A stretch of DNA of 64,000 nucleotides from Lachnospiraceae bacterium (GCA_024399135.1 JAKSHY010000005.1:1-64000); one strand, 5' to 3'. Positions 45,664 through 55,841 are shown, counted from the first letter of the stretch. The notes: generated by a model not told the origin, from the sequence alone. Translations and numbers: made by a program.

Positions 45664-47013
45664 ATGGCTAAAGAAAATAGAGTAATCAACGAAAAAACTC
45701 CATTACTGTTCTTAGCGGGCCCCATGTTCATGGAGCTTTTATTAAATATCTTCATTAACAATGTAGATACACTGATGCTAAGCCACTACTCAGAAATTGC
45801 TGTTGGAGCAGTCGGCAATGCTAATCAGATTATGTTCCTTCTCATATTAATGTTCAATATCATAGCAACTGCTACATCTGTTATAGTTGCTCAGTATCTT
45901 GGTGCCGAAAAGTATTCAAAGATGAATACGATATACACACTGGCGATGATAGTAAATTTCTTCTTCGGTGTTGTATTAAGTGTAGCATTCGTAGTATTTA
46001 AAGAACCTATTTTAGTTCTGATGAATGTTCCTGTTGAAATGATTCCTGATGCCAAAATATACATAAATATCGTTGGTGGAAGTCTCTTTCTTCAGGCATG
46101 CTACAATGTAATGCTTCAGATTCTTCGATGTAATGGTCACGCCAAGATTGGTATGCATATTTCCATCGTAATTAATATTATCAATATGATTGGAAATTAT
46201 GTATTTTTGTACGGACCTTTAAAGTTCTTAAACTTAGGTGTCGCAGGTGCTGCCATTCCTACAGCTGTTGCCCGTACAGTAGCACTTATTGCCTCAATTG
46301 TATATTTTTATCGAAAAAAGATTGGACAGTTCGCGCTTCGATATATCATTCCTTTCCCAGGCAAGATGCTTTTCGAAATGATCAAAATCGGACTTCCATC
46401 TGCTGGTGAAAATCTCTTCTATAACATGTATCAGCTCGTACTTCTTTCATTCATCAATGGTATGGGAAACGATGCTGTTAATGCGAAGGTATACTGCGCA
46501 TCATTAATGTCTTTCGCAATGGTGTTTTCTAATTCTGCGGCTATGGCCACCCAGATTATTGTTGGACATTTAGTAGGTGCCGGAAACGAAGATGCTGCCT
46601 ACAGACGTGCCTTCTCGACACTTAAGATATCGCTTCCAATCACCATAGGATTATCAACACTAAACTGTATTTTAAGTCCATATTCACTTCGACTTTTCAC
46701 AAGCAATGAGAACATCATCCATCTGGGATTCTATATTCTCTTAGTTGATATCGTAATCGAAATCGGAAGATGTCTTAATATGACCTTCGTAAGTTCACTA
46801 AAAGCATCTGGCGACTATATGTTCCCACTCTACATTGGAATCCTGACCATGTGGGGCTTCGGAGTCCCTGTCGGCTATGGAATGGGCGTTGCTCTCGGAA
46901 TCGGAGTATCCGGAGTATACATAGGAACTGCAGCAGATGAATTCATCCGTGGACTTATAGTTATGAGAAGATGGTATAAGAAAAAATGGCTTGGCAAGTC
47001 AGTGGTTAAATAA
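45664..47013 (+). CDS. MATE-family multidrug/metabolite exporter
   Basis: About 449 residues with twelve predicted membrane helices in two halves. FLAGPMFMELLLN at the start, VGNANQIM and the second-half GLPSAGENLFYNMYQL with AMATQIIVGHLVGAG are typical of MATE antiporters. Start ATG 45664 has AGAGG 8 bases ahead; a frame 11 codons longer is open but has no ribosome site. The promoter may be TTGACT (45592-45597) with TATGTT 17 bases on. The gene converges on the condensation/cNMP-fusion gene with 19 bases between stops. It might export the product of the neighbouring cluster, but that is speculative. Confidence 0.9.
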   Translation: MAKENRVINEKTPLLFLAGPMFMELLLNIFINNVDTLMLSHYSEIAVGAVGNANQIMFLLILMFNIIATATSVIVAQYLGAEKYSKMNTIYTLAMIVNFFFGVVLSVAFVVFKEPILVLMNVPVEMIPDAKIYINIVGGSLFLQACYNVMLQILRCNGHAKIGMHISIVINIINMIGNYVFLYGPLKFLNLGVAGAAIPTAVARTVALIASIVYFYRKKIGQFALRYIIPFPGKMLFEMIKIGLPSAGENLFYNMYQLVLLSFINGMGNDAVNAKVYCASLMSFAMVFSNSAAMATQIIVGHLVGAGNEDAAYRRAFSTLKISLPITIGLSTLNCILSPYSLRLFTSNENIIHLGFYILLVDIVIEIGRCLNMTFVSSLKASGDYMFPLYIGILTMWGFGVPVGYGMGVALGIGVSGVYIGTAADEFIRGLIVMRRWYKKKWLGKSVVK

Positions 47014-47032
47014 CCATTCACTAGTGAACGTT

Positions 47033-48799
47033 TTACTGAAGCATCCACATTTTTTCTACTTTCCACAGATGTTCATGTACGTTTTCAAGAATATTCTGCC
47101 AGCATTCAGGATTCTTATTAAGAATATCTATCATTTCGTTCCTTGGAATCCATATTACTCTGGCCTCATTACCAGCTACAGCATAGGTTCTTTTGGCAAT
47201 ATTCTTAGAAGTTATACCCTCTAATCCTAAAATTCCATTTTCCTTAAGTATTCTGAGACTCTTTACGTATCCATCTACATCTGTAACGTTCTCTTCTATT
47301 CTTCCCCTAAGGACAATACAAACATTCTCGACAACATCACCCTCACGCAAAAGCTCATCATCAACTGAAAGGTTCTGAAGTATACATTTTGAAGCAAGGC
47401 CTTTTAGCATATCAGAATCAACACAACCGAAGATTTCAGATGCACTAAGGCAGGCCAATATTTCTTCTGCATTCTTTTTCTTAAGTTCTTCCTTAGTAAT
47501 ATTTAGTTTTTCAAGTTCCTCGCGCTCAAGATCAGCCTTTCCATCGCTGACTATTTTACTAAGCACCCTGACATACATATCATGGAGTCTGGCGATTCCG
47601 TCGTACTGAAACGAATTGGCATCATATGTATAATTAACAGAACATCCACTATAGGTAATATCAAATCTTACTTTCAGCTCTATACCTGTGTTATTATCAT
47701 CACCAATCAGGTACCATTCTCCATTTTCATCTAATTCATCTATATCAAACACGCTAAAAATTATATGAAAATGTTCAAAGAATTTTTGGTCAAAAACCTT
47801 ATCAAAATCCGCTTTCGCTATATACCCTGATTTTGATGCCTTACTAAATTTCTCCTCAAGCTTCATTAAAGAACCAGGCACGCTGTCAACCCTGCTCGTC
47901 ATTACAGGAAATACCTTAGGCTCTTCTGCTTTTCCTGTAACAACTATCGAAGGATTATTTTCATCATTAGCACATCCTAATAAGGCCATCCACGCGTACA
48001 AATATATAAGTTTTGAAGATATTTTTCTTATCTTCGAATATTCATATATTTTAAGGACAATATCAGCATCTATATCTTTGTACGAGGAATCCTTAATGTA
48101 CATTGATATATCTGAATCAAGCCTTCCCGGAACCAAAAGCTCCTTTCCAAGAAGTGAGATCTCATTTTTCCAATATGCTACATTCCTATCGCTGATGGAT
48201 TTATTGAAATCATTAACAGATTTACTAAGAGTATTAAAATCTCCCTGCTCGAACTTCATATCCGAAAATACTGTATCAACGAGATGGAATCTTGAGATGT
48301 TAGTACACATTTCAGGAATAAACGATACAACTACTGCAAGCATATTTTCCTTAAGTATGAAGGCATTAAGCCTAAGTGGAGCACTCTTTTTCGGATTATA
48401 TATTCTTCTGCCTTCAGAAGCTGCTACACTAATAACTTTACCAATTTTAGCCTTCGCATCCATGTCCGTAAGATCAGCAATAGGAAATACAGATTCTGTA
48501 GGCATATATGTTACCTTGACAGTATCATCAAGAACATTCGTAATATAATTAGTTCTTAGATTAGGTATTGCATCAAGAAGCCTGTTGTATCCCTCAAGAA
48601 TCACTGATGTATCAATTATGCCTGTCAATTTCCATACCAGCTGATGATAGTACTGATTACGGCTTTCATTCATACTGTCAATCAGCTTCTTCTCTTCATC
48701 AGAGCACAATTCAATCTTCTCAATAGTTCGAGGGCTTAACTCAACAACCGCTTCAAGTTCTTTAGTATTAAGTTCTAATTTTCCGTCAATTATTCTCAT
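47033..48799 (-). CDS. Condensation-domain-like protein fused to a cyclic-nucleotide-binding domain
   Basis: 588 residues. Residues about 20-430 have the two-lobe layout of NRPS condensation domains/acyl-CoA-dependent acyltransferases (NQYYHQLVWKLTG start, VAYWKNEIS in the middle, RFDITYSGCSVNYTYDANSF near the end). The catalytic HHxxxDG is absent; the matching place reads ISRFHLVDT. Residues about 455-580 form a Crp/cNMP-binding beta barrel (LQNLSVDDELLREGDVVENVCIVLRGRIEE, then GILGLEGITS). The cap that carries the phosphate-binding Arg is not clear, so nucleotide binding is uncertain. No strong ribosome site is seen. It lies beside the A-PCP-TE cluster, suggesting a regulatory or structural partner of it. 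Confidence 0.7.
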   Translation of the reverse strand: MRIIDGKLELNTKELEAVVELSPRTIEKIELCSDEEKKLIDSMNESRNQYYHQLVWKLTGIIDTSVILEGYNRLLDAIPNLRTNYITNVLDDTVKVTYMPTESVFPIADLTDMDAKAKIGKVISVAASEGRRIYNPKKSAPLRLNAFILKENMLAVVVSFIPEMCTNISRFHLVDTVFSDMKFEQGDFNTLSKSVNDFNKSISDRNVAYWKNEISLLGKELLVPGRLDSDISMYIKDSSYKDIDADIVLKIYEYSKIRKISSKLIYLYAWMALLGCANDENNPSIVVTGKAEEPKVFPVMTSRVDSVPGSLMKLEEKFSKASKSGYIAKADFDKVFDQKFFEHFHIIFSVFDIDELDENGEWYLIGDDNNTGIELKVRFDITYSGCSVNYTYDANSFQYDGIARLHDMYVRVLSKIVSDGKADLEREELEKLNITKEELKKKNAEEILACLSASEIFGCVDSDMLKGLASKCILQNLSVDDELLREGDVVENVCIVLRGRIEENVTDVDGYVKSLRILKENGILGLEGITSKNIAKRTYAVAGNEARVIWIPRNEMIDILNKNPECWQNILENVHEHLWKVEKMWMLQ

Positions 48800-49077
48800 T
48801 ACTTAATTTAAAATCCTAAAGTTTCTTTTATTTCTATTATCATTCATAATTCTCATCCTTTTCGTTGTATTTATTATACCTTTCACTATACTTATTATCC
48901 CTTACAAAAATATAATTTACAATCAAAATATAAGATTATTATCTTCTGAATTTTGGGCGTTTAACCAGGTGCTAAAACAAATAATATAAAATAAACCAAA
49001 CAATTGTTGCGTTTTATGTTAGAATAAGAAGGTAATTGAAATTTAGACTATATATTTGTACTAGGATGGTTATTGAA

Positions 49078-49974
49078 ATGTTCGAAATAGTTGTAGATTC
49101 TGCAGCCAATATACCTGCTGAACTTGCGAAAAAATATAATATCAGGGTAATTTCTTTCGTAAATTACATAAATGAAAAACCACTTGTATGCTATGATCCT
49201 TCCCTGTCTCCTGAAGAAGAAAGAGAACTTGGAAAAACATATTATGATTCCATGAGAGCTGGTGTTGAAGTAAAAACCGGTTTGGTAAGCTGCGGAGATT
49301 TCGAAGAACTTTTTGAAAATATAATAAGAGAAGGAAAAGATGTTCTATATTTTTCTCTTAGTAAGAATATTAGTGGAACCTATAATTCTGCAAGACTAGC
49401 TGCAGATGAGGTGCTCGAAAAAAATATCAATTCTAATAAAATCAGATTAATTGATGCACTTAATGCATCTCTTGGTCAGGGAATCTTAGCCCTCTATGCG
49501 AGTGAATTAAGAAATAAAGGAATGAGCATGGACGAGGTTGCTGACATTTTAGAAACATATCCTCAGAAAATGAATGGAATCTTCACTGTTGGAGATTTAA
49601 AGCATCTTTCAAAGACTGGACGTATTACCGGTGTTGCTGCCCTTTTGGGTAATGTTCTTAATATCAAACCAATACTTCGTGGTAATAAAGAAGGCTTCAT
49701 AGTAGAATTCAAAAAATGTCGCGGTCGAAAAACATCTCTCAACACCCTCGTTGATTTAGTATGTAACAATATCGAAAATCCAGAAGACCAGATTATCGGC
49801 ATCGCGCACGCTGACGCTTATGAAGATTCGCTTTACGTTATGGAAGAAATCAAAAAGCGAATAAGTGTAAGAGAATTCATCAATACATCATATGACTTCT
49901 GCACTGGAAGCCACGTAGGGCCTGATACTATCGCTCTCTTTTTCATGGCAAAGGACCGAGAACTTAGTAAGTAA
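49078..49974 (+). CDS. DegV-family (FakB-like) lipid-binding protein
   Basis: About 298 residues. The N-terminus FEIVVDSAANIPAELAKKYNI, the first-domain LSKNISGTYNSA and the GDLKHLSKTGRITG loop are hallmarks of DegV proteins, which bind a fatty acid and present it to a fatty-acid kinase. ATG 49078 starts directly at the conserved strand; a TTG 14 codons upstream is open but poorly placed. The stop is 5 bases from the stop of the convergent acyltransferase-3 gene. It is set within the acyl-transfer cluster, where it could supply or sense an acyl chain, but DegV genes are also common on their own. Confidence 0.92.
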   Translation: MFEIVVDSAANIPAELAKKYNIRVISFVNYINEKPLVCYDPSLSPEEERELGKTYYDSMRAGVEVKTGLVSCGDFEELFENIIREGKDVLYFSLSKNISGTYNSARLAADEVLEKNINSNKIRLIDALNASLGQGILALYASELRNKGMSMDEVADILETYPQKMNGIFTVGDLKHLSKTGRITGVAALLGNVLNIKPILRGNKEGFIVEFKKCRGRKTSLNTLVDLVCNNIENPEDQIIGIAHADAYEDSLYVMEEIKKRISVREFINTSYDFCTGSHVGPDTIALFFMAKDRELSK

Positions 49975-49979
49975 AGCAA

Positions 49980-51074
49980 TTATTTACTATTCTTTATAGC
50001 CTTTTTAATCTTTTTAAGAAGCACTGTCCATAAAAGACTTAACGCCATTGTTGCTATGAAAATCAAAGCACTCATGGCCATTGTTTTTCCATCATTTGCT
50101 CCTGATGGCTTTTTTATATTCGAAAAACCAGATAGTCTTGTTATCATTACACCAATAACAAGATGTACTAATAAAATATCTAAGGTATTCTGTCCAATAA
50201 ATACAAGTGGATTTCTTATGAACTTTATTTTCGATAGCGCTTCGCACAAATATGCAAGTTCAATAAACTGAATCACTCCTAATAAAACTCCAGTATATAC
50301 ACTAACACTTCCAAGATTTCCCCATTTGCCACTACCAATGGTATTAGGAACTCCACACATAAAGAACATCACTAAAGATATAACTGTAGTGAATATCACT
50401 AATACAACCAGTTTTACACCCTTAACCTTATGTTTGTTAAATACATCTTTTTCTTTAAACAGACATCCAATAAGCATAAGTGATGCTATTCCAGGTGAAT
50501 CCTGCAAATTACATACCAAAGGTGGGCAAAACTGCTTTAATAAGCATGTTGCTGTCATCAATAGCAGGATAACTCCCAGTGAATATAACAATGATTTTTT
50601 AACAACCTTCGCAACTGCAAAAAAGATAATACTTGACAAAAATAGCTGCACCAGAAACCACATGGCTACAGTAGTGTCATATAACAAAAGCCCAAATGGG
50701 TTCATATTAGTATAATCTATATTAATAATTAGTATTCTGTTTGCCAGTTCCATTGGGAAGTCTTTAAGCGCACTAATCAGGCTTGTTTCGCCCATGGATA
50801 ACATATATATGGAATCTATAAGATAAATTCCTGTAAAGTATGCAAGGAATGGAATTCCAAGGCTTTTAGCCCTTAATCCTATATTAGCGGTGTAGGATCT
50901 TTTATATGGATTAAATGTATATCCCGAAAGAATAAAATAGACACACATAGCTGCGCCGAATAATACCTCCAGCACTATCAGCCCGAACATACTCCACGCT
51001 ACTACATGGAAGGCGACTACGAATAGCATAAGTATTCCTTTTGTCATGTCAATATTGTCTAAACGCTTTTCCAT
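49980..51074 (-). CDS. Acyltransferase family 3 membrane protein
   Basis: 364 residues with about ten membrane helices. DMTKGILMLFVVAFHVV has the conserved His of helix 1; LSGYTFNP and the late GQNTLDILLVH are typical of PF01757. AGGAG precedes the ATG. It is the last gene of the minus-strand cluster, 67 bases after the A-PCP-TE gene. It probably O-acylates the glycoconjugate during or after export. It is only distantly like the acyltransferase at 14861-16141. Confidence 0.88.
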   Translation of the reverse strand: MEKRLDNIDMTKGILMLFVVAFHVVAWSMFGLIVLEVLFGAAMCVYFILSGYTFNPYKRSYTANIGLRAKSLGIPFLAYFTGIYLIDSIYMLSMGETSLISALKDFPMELANRILIINIDYTNMNPFGLLLYDTTVAMWFLVQLFLSSIIFFAVAKVVKKSLLYSLGVILLLMTATCLLKQFCPPLVCNLQDSPGIASLMLIGCLFKEKDVFNKHKVKGVKLVVLVIFTTVISLVMFFMCGVPNTIGSGKWGNLGSVSVYTGVLLGVIQFIELAYLCEALSKIKFIRNPLVFIGQNTLDILLVHLVIGVMITRLSGFSNIKKPSGANDGKTMAMSALIFIATMALSLLWTVLLKKIKKAIKNSK

Positions 51075-51141
51075 ATCAATTATCTCCTCGCAACTGCATT
51101 AACGACTTTCCATTATCGCACATCTATACATTACTTCTTTT

Positions 51142-53562
51142 TTAGTAATGATATTCACTAAGTAGTCTTTTAAATATTTCCATAAATCTGGGACGCATGC
51201 TAGGTTTAAGGAACAGATCATTATGCTCCATATCCTTACAGTCTATTATTTCAAGATCTCCAAATATACCCTTTATTATATTTATCTTACTTTCTATGTA
51301 TTCGTCAGTTTTTCCTATGAATGCATTTAAGTAAACAACATGTCCAGTATAATGCTCTAAAGACATATCTCTGTCATAGTTAAGTAATACAACCGTATTT
51401 CTTCTCATGAGCGTCTCTTTAACGCTTAGTTCAATGTCATGTGCATTAAAGTACTGCTTCAATTCTTCGGCAGTGAAAAGCCTTGCTTTTCCCATCATTG
51501 ATGTATATGAATCACCTAAAACAAGAAATGGCTTCGTAACATCCGGGTTTCTTTTTGCATATTCACAAGCTACCTTGTTCGCCAAATCGCCACCCCATGA
51601 AAAGCCTATAAAACCAGCGATTCTCGCGCCATGAGGAACATTATTTTCCAAAAGGTCAGTATAGAATAAGCTTACACTGTCAATATTTCCATCTTCGAAT
51701 AATAGTTCATAATGGTTCATGATATTGTCAAATACAAATATATTAAACAACTCACTCCAGTCATCATACTTATCAATCAATGGATTAGTATAAAGAATTC
51801 CCTGTGTACATACCAATACAGGTTTAGCTGGATCATATGGCTTATAAAACCAGAATAATCTACGCGAGCTTTTGATTAATGCTCTGATATTACGATAACG
51901 CATAACATCACCAACACTGACCTTAACTCCTAATTCATTAAGCTCGCTAACATATTGAATGCAAAGCAAAGAATTAAGGCCAAGACCCTCCAGATCGTCA
52001 GTAACTCCGAATTCAACATCAGGCAATATCTTTCTCGCTATCTTAAGATATAGTGCTTCTTCCGGTGAGTCTGGTTTAACAATTTCATGTCCTACAGTTA
52101 TTTTAGGCTCTGGCAATGACAGTCTGTCAAATTTACCATTGGCATTGGTTGGAAGCTTATCCATGGCTATCCAAATACTTGGCACCATATAGTGAGGAAG
52201 GTGATCGACTGCATACTGTCTTAGTATTACATCATTTATTTCATAATTTGGTTTTTTAACGTAATAGCAAACTAAATTATCCCCGCCATTTATACTCTTT
52301 ACTGCGCATACTGCTTCCTTCACAGCTTCATGTCTGGCCATTACTGTCTCAACTTCACCAAGCTCTATACGATATCCGTTAAGCTTAACCATATAGTCTT
52401 TTCTTCCATGGAATATCAATGTTCCATTATCATCATATGCCATTAAATCAGCTGTTTTAAACATGATTCTGTCCGAACCATCTGGAACCTTAACGAATTT
52501 TTTGCTGGTAAGTTCTGGCAAATTGCAATATCCCATCGCTACTGTAGGGCTTACTAAACAGAACTCACCTATAACATTTTTTTCGGTTATAATTTTATTA
52601 TCATCATCGACTAATAATATTTCCGAATTTTCATATGGGCATATTCCCATAGTTCCATCCTTGTCACCGAAATGAACATCATTAATAAGCATGGTACCTG
52701 CTTCGGTTGCACCATAAATATTAACCAATCTGATATTCGTATTAGGGATTTTCTGTATCTTTTCTCCACCCATACAGATGAAATCAAGCTTTAAATCTTT
52801 ATAGGTAGATAATAATGAATTGGCAAGCTTAGGAGGCATAAACATGGCATTTATGCTATAGATATCTATAACCTCTTTTATTCTTTCAAGATTAACCACC
52901 TCGTCCTCAGCCATAACATAATAGGAGCCTCCGGTAGCCATAGAAAGATATAATAAAGTTGATGCTACGAATGTAAATCTCGCAGGATTAGCGAACCTTA
53001 GGCCTTCATCCTTTATATCAAGATATTTGCACATGCCTTCAAGATCAAATAATCTATTAGAATGAATAACTCCCTTAGGCTTACCAGTAGAACCAGAAGT
53101 AAAGAAAATTACACATTCGCCGTCAAGATCAGCCTTATTAACATCGGTTTCATCACCATTATTACTTATTATTTCGTTATAATATAATAAAGTATCCTCA
53201 GTAAAACCAATCCCATCCTTACTAAAGTCAGCTTTCATAACACCTTTTAATGTGACAACCTTAGCAAATTGGGAATCCAAATAAATATCCCTGATTCTTT
53301 CATCAGGGTATTCTGGATCTAATGGAACATAGCTACATCCTGCCTTAATTATTCCCAAAATAGCTACAACTAAATCCTTTCCTTTAGGAAGACTAATAGC
53401 TATTCTTCTATTTATGATTCCCTGTGATATAAAATAATTAGCAAGAATGTTTGACTTTTTATTTATTTCGCTATATGTATAGCTTCCATTTTTGTCTCTT
53501 AATCCTACATTTTCAGGATATTTTTTTGCTGATTCTAAAATCACCTCAGAAAGTGTTTTCAT
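51142..53562 (-). CDS. Single-module NRPS-like protein: adenylation, carrier, thioesterase
   Basis: 806 residues. Adenylation domain (1 to about 485): core A3 FFTSGSTGKPKG (153-164), A5 NIYGATEAG (281-289), A7 KTADLM with the later HGRKDYMVKLNGYRIE, and the A10 lysine in NGKFDR (K477). Carrier domain (about 505-570): phosphopantetheine Ser531 in GLNSLL. Thioesterase (about 575-806): nucleophile Ser655 in GFSWGG and a late His in MEHNDLF. There is no condensation domain in the chain; separate condensation-like proteins are encoded nearby. At the place of the alpha-amino-binding Asp (GrsA 235) the sequence reads FVAS instead of FDAS, so the substrate may lack a normal alpha-amino group. It should load one building block, and the TE would release or transfer it. 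Confidence 0.9.
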   Translation of the reverse strand: MKTLSEVILESAKKYPENVGLRDKNGSYTYSEINKKSNILANYFISQGIINRRIAISLPKGKDLVVAILGIIKAGCSYVPLDPEYPDERIRDIYLDSQFAKVVTLKGVMKADFSKDGIGFTEDTLLYYNEIISNNGDETDVNKADLDGECVIFFTSGSTGKPKGVIHSNRLFDLEGMCKYLDIKDEGLRFANPARFTFVASTLLYLSMATGGSYYVMAEDEVVNLERIKEVIDIYSINAMFMPPKLANSLLSTYKDLKLDFICMGGEKIQKIPNTNIRLVNIYGATEAGTMLINDVHFGDKDGTMGICPYENSEILLVDDDNKIITEKNVIGEFCLVSPTVAMGYCNLPELTSKKFVKVPDGSDRIMFKTADLMAYDDNGTLIFHGRKDYMVKLNGYRIELGEVETVMARHEAVKEAVCAVKSINGGDNLVCYYVKKPNYEINDVILRQYAVDHLPHYMVPSIWIAMDKLPTNANGKFDRLSLPEPKITVGHEIVKPDSPEEALYLKIARKILPDVEFGVTDDLEGLGLNSLLCIQYVSELNELGVKVSVGDVMRYRNIRALIKSSRRLFWFYKPYDPAKPVLVCTQGILYTNPLIDKYDDWSELFNIFVFDNIMNHYELLFEDGNIDSVSLFYTDLLENNVPHGARIAGFIGFSWGGDLANKVACEYAKRNPDVTKPFLVLGDSYTSMMGKARLFTAEELKQYFNAHDIELSVKETLMRRNTVVLLNYDRDMSLEHYTGHVVYLNAFIGKTDEYIESKINIIKGIFGDLEIIDCKDMEHNDLFLKPSMRPRFMEIFKRLLSEYHY

Positions 53563-53580
53563 ATAACAATTTCCCCAATA

Positions 53581-54519
53581 TTATTTATTCTTCTCGTTCA
53601 TCTCCAGACGCATTTTAATTTTGGCTGGTAAAACTACATTACATGCAAAATCAAATACCTCTGCATACTCTTCATTGTTAAAAAATGAGATATATTCAAA
53701 TATCTTTCTAAAATCTTTTTCTGGTAATAGATACTGCCAAAGTAGTGTATGCATATTATCAAACATTGCATATTTTGCATCATCAACATACTCTGGATTG
53801 TTTTCTGATAAGAATTTAATTAATGCATTACTTGACAGTTCAACATGGCCAACTGTTTTTTTCAGCTTATCTATATTCAGGTTAGCGGATCCTGAACTCA
53901 TTCCATCTCCGGTTATATAGTGATACAGTACCTTATTTAATACGCCGAAGCTTTCTGCATAAGTATATATGATACCAGTAATATAACCGTCTTCACCCAT
54001 ATTACAATAAAATGACTCAACACTATTTAAGGTCTTTTCAATAACACTTCTTGAATAACAGCTCTTCCATACACAAGGTGGCATCTCCCCCCTTAAATAA
54101 GAAGTTATTGGTTTTTCCGGCAAAATAGGTAATACTTCTTTTCCCTGAGGCTCCATAATGAATCCAAAGGTAAGAACATCAACCTTATTTTCCTTTAAGC
54201 TGTTATAAATAAGTTCAAAGGAATTATTCTCAATATAATCATCTATGTCTATGAACATCATATGTTCACCCTTTGCATTTGACATAGCCGTAATTCTCGC
54301 ATTTAATACAGATTTATTACCATCATGTTTAATGACTTTAAATCTTTCATCAGATTTAGCAAAACTCTCCAGCACTTCTAAGGATCCGTCATTTGATCCA
54401 TCATCAATTAGAAGAACTTCAAAATCTGTAAACGTCTGAGCCTTAAGCGATTCAACACACCTGTCCATTTTACCCATCTGATTAAAAACAGGTATCATTA
54501 TAGTAAAAAACGGTTCCAT
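53581..54519 (-). CDS. GT2 family glycosyltransferase
   Basis: 312 residues. The GT-A domain shows FTIMIPVFNQ, LLIDDGSNDGS and the metal-binding MFIDIDDYIE, followed by a helical C-terminal part without a membrane helix. AGGAGG precedes the ATG. It lies 18 bases before the A-PCP-TE gene and 10 bases after the condensation-like gene. It likely adds a sugar to the cluster product at the cytoplasmic side; donor and acceptor are unknown. Confidence 0.9.
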   Translation of the reverse strand: MEPFFTIMIPVFNQMGKMDRCVESLKAQTFTDFEVLLIDDGSNDGSLEVLESFAKSDERFKVIKHDGNKSVLNARITAMSNAKGEHMMFIDIDDYIENNSFELIYNSLKENKVDVLTFGFIMEPQGKEVLPILPEKPITSYLRGEMPPCVWKSCYSRSVIEKTLNSVESFYCNMGEDGYITGIIYTYAESFGVLNKVLYHYITGDGMSSGSANLNIDKLKKTVGHVELSSNALIKFLSENNPEYVDDAKYAMFDNMHTLLWQYLLPEKDFRKIFEYISFFNNEEYAEVFDFACNVVLPAKIKMRLEMNEKNK

Positions 54520-54529
54520 ATTATTCCTC

Positions 54530-55828
54530 CTAGTTATTCATTCTGCTAAATTGATCTGGATCAACATAATCATAACTTTCCAGCCCTATATCAATACACT
54601 TGGCATCCACGCCCAATTCATTCAAATATCCGCATACATTCAAAGCAATGTCCTTCTGATCATGATTTTGTCTGATTCTTATTACACATTTATCATTATA
54701 TGTATATATATAATAATTTGTTTCCGGCTTAACCGGGTTACCACACATCGAGATAACATCTATATGCTCCATCATGTCCTTTGGGAATTTAAGCACTCCC
54801 ATGCTCGAAACATAAAATGATACTAAATTAGCCTTCTGGCCCTTAACCATAATAGCTTTAATAGCTTCATACTGATCAAGACGAAGGTACTGTTCTATCA
54901 CTTTAATAGTTTCAACATTTTCAACAACATGATTGGACAGCTTTTCCAAATCCATTCCGTTTTTAATTCTATTTTTTAGGATGCTGAATCTATCCTGTAA
55001 TGATGCACCTTTAATCTCATTATCATATTCAATCTGCACATCAGCTGCAAAATTGTGAAATGATTCAGAGTTAAATGACTTTCGCAAATCTGCGGCGATG
55101 CATATTTTCAAATCAAGGTCATCTTCTATCTTATATACATCTATCATTGATTTTGCTATTAAATCAATCAGCATTACGGTTAATGTAGCATTGTTTTCTT
55201 TTAAATAACTGGCCAATTGAGAATACACAAATTCAATGTCAATAGTATATGACTTATCTGTCATAAAATATGGCATATCAAAATCTTCAATATAGTATTT
55301 TTTGGCTTCTTCATCTTTAGGCGCATCATCACTGGAAACTGAAGAAATATATTCTTTTGCTTTAGTTACTACATCCTCCAAAGCCGTCGCAGGAGTGTTG
55401 TCATATATCATCTTTTCAGAATCAATCGATATGCCTAAATTCGTCAGATAATAGTACAAAACATGCATCATGAATAGTGACATCACATTTCCGTCTCCCA
55501 ATACATGGAAGGCAGATAATTTAATAACACTATTTTTATATAAAACTCTAAAAAGATATCCATTAGTAGAAGCTGAACCTAACGAAATCTTTTCATCATC
55601 TTCTTCAAAAACAGGAACAGTACCATTATTTTCTTCGAATACAACTCTTCCATTTTCATCCAATAGAGGTTTGACCTTCCATGTGATGAAAATATCCAAA
55701 GCCTGTCCAACCGCTTTTTTTAAAGCTTCACCATCTATATTCTGGTCTAATGAATATACTAGTTCAGCGGTCATTGATTTTCCCTGATTATTATATAAAT
55801 AAAACTTGTCATACAAACTAAATTCCAT
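54530..55828 (-). CDS. Condensation-domain-like acyltransferase, active motif intact
   Basis: 432 residues, the size of one free-standing condensation domain or alcohol acetyltransferase-type enzyme. The catalytic H-x3-D-G is present as HVLGDG (H108, D112), and the second lobe has VSFYVSSMGVLKFP, the usual floor-loop region. Its C-terminus (ELGVDAKCID) matches that of the partial protein at the right edge (ELNIAAKCVD), so the two are related. It probably joins the carrier-bound unit of the A-PCP-TE protein to an amine or hydroxyl acceptor. It lies 13 bases after the ABC transporter pair. Confidence 0.8.
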   Translation of the reverse strand: MEFSLYDKFYLYNNQGKSMTAELVYSLDQNIDGEALKKAVGQALDIFITWKVKPLLDENGRVVFEENNGTVPVFEEDDEKISLGSASTNGYLFRVLYKNSVIKLSAFHVLGDGNVMSLFMMHVLYYYLTNLGISIDSEKMIYDNTPATALEDVVTKAKEYISSVSSDDAPKDEEAKKYYIEDFDMPYFMTDKSYTIDIEFVYSQLASYLKENNATLTVMLIDLIAKSMIDVYKIEDDLDLKICIAADLRKSFNSESFHNFAADVQIEYDNEIKGASLQDRFSILKNRIKNGMDLEKLSNHVVENVETIKVIEQYLRLDQYEAIKAIMVKGQKANLVSFYVSSMGVLKFPKDMMEHIDVISMCGNPVKPETNYYIYTYNDKCVIRIRQNHDQKDIALNVCGYLNELGVDAKCIDIGLESYDYVDPDQFSRMNN

Positions 55829-55841
55829 ACATTATCATCCT

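Noticed and set aside
47015-47026. Palindrome ttcactagtgaa between the MATE and condensation/cNMP genes as a terminator
   Set aside because: The stem is only 6 bp and the T-run after it is weak; not enough to call.
48800-49077. Divergent region checked for a riboswitch or tRNA
   Set aside because: No conserved core, no cloverleaf or T-loop sequence; only A/T-rich promoter-like DNA.
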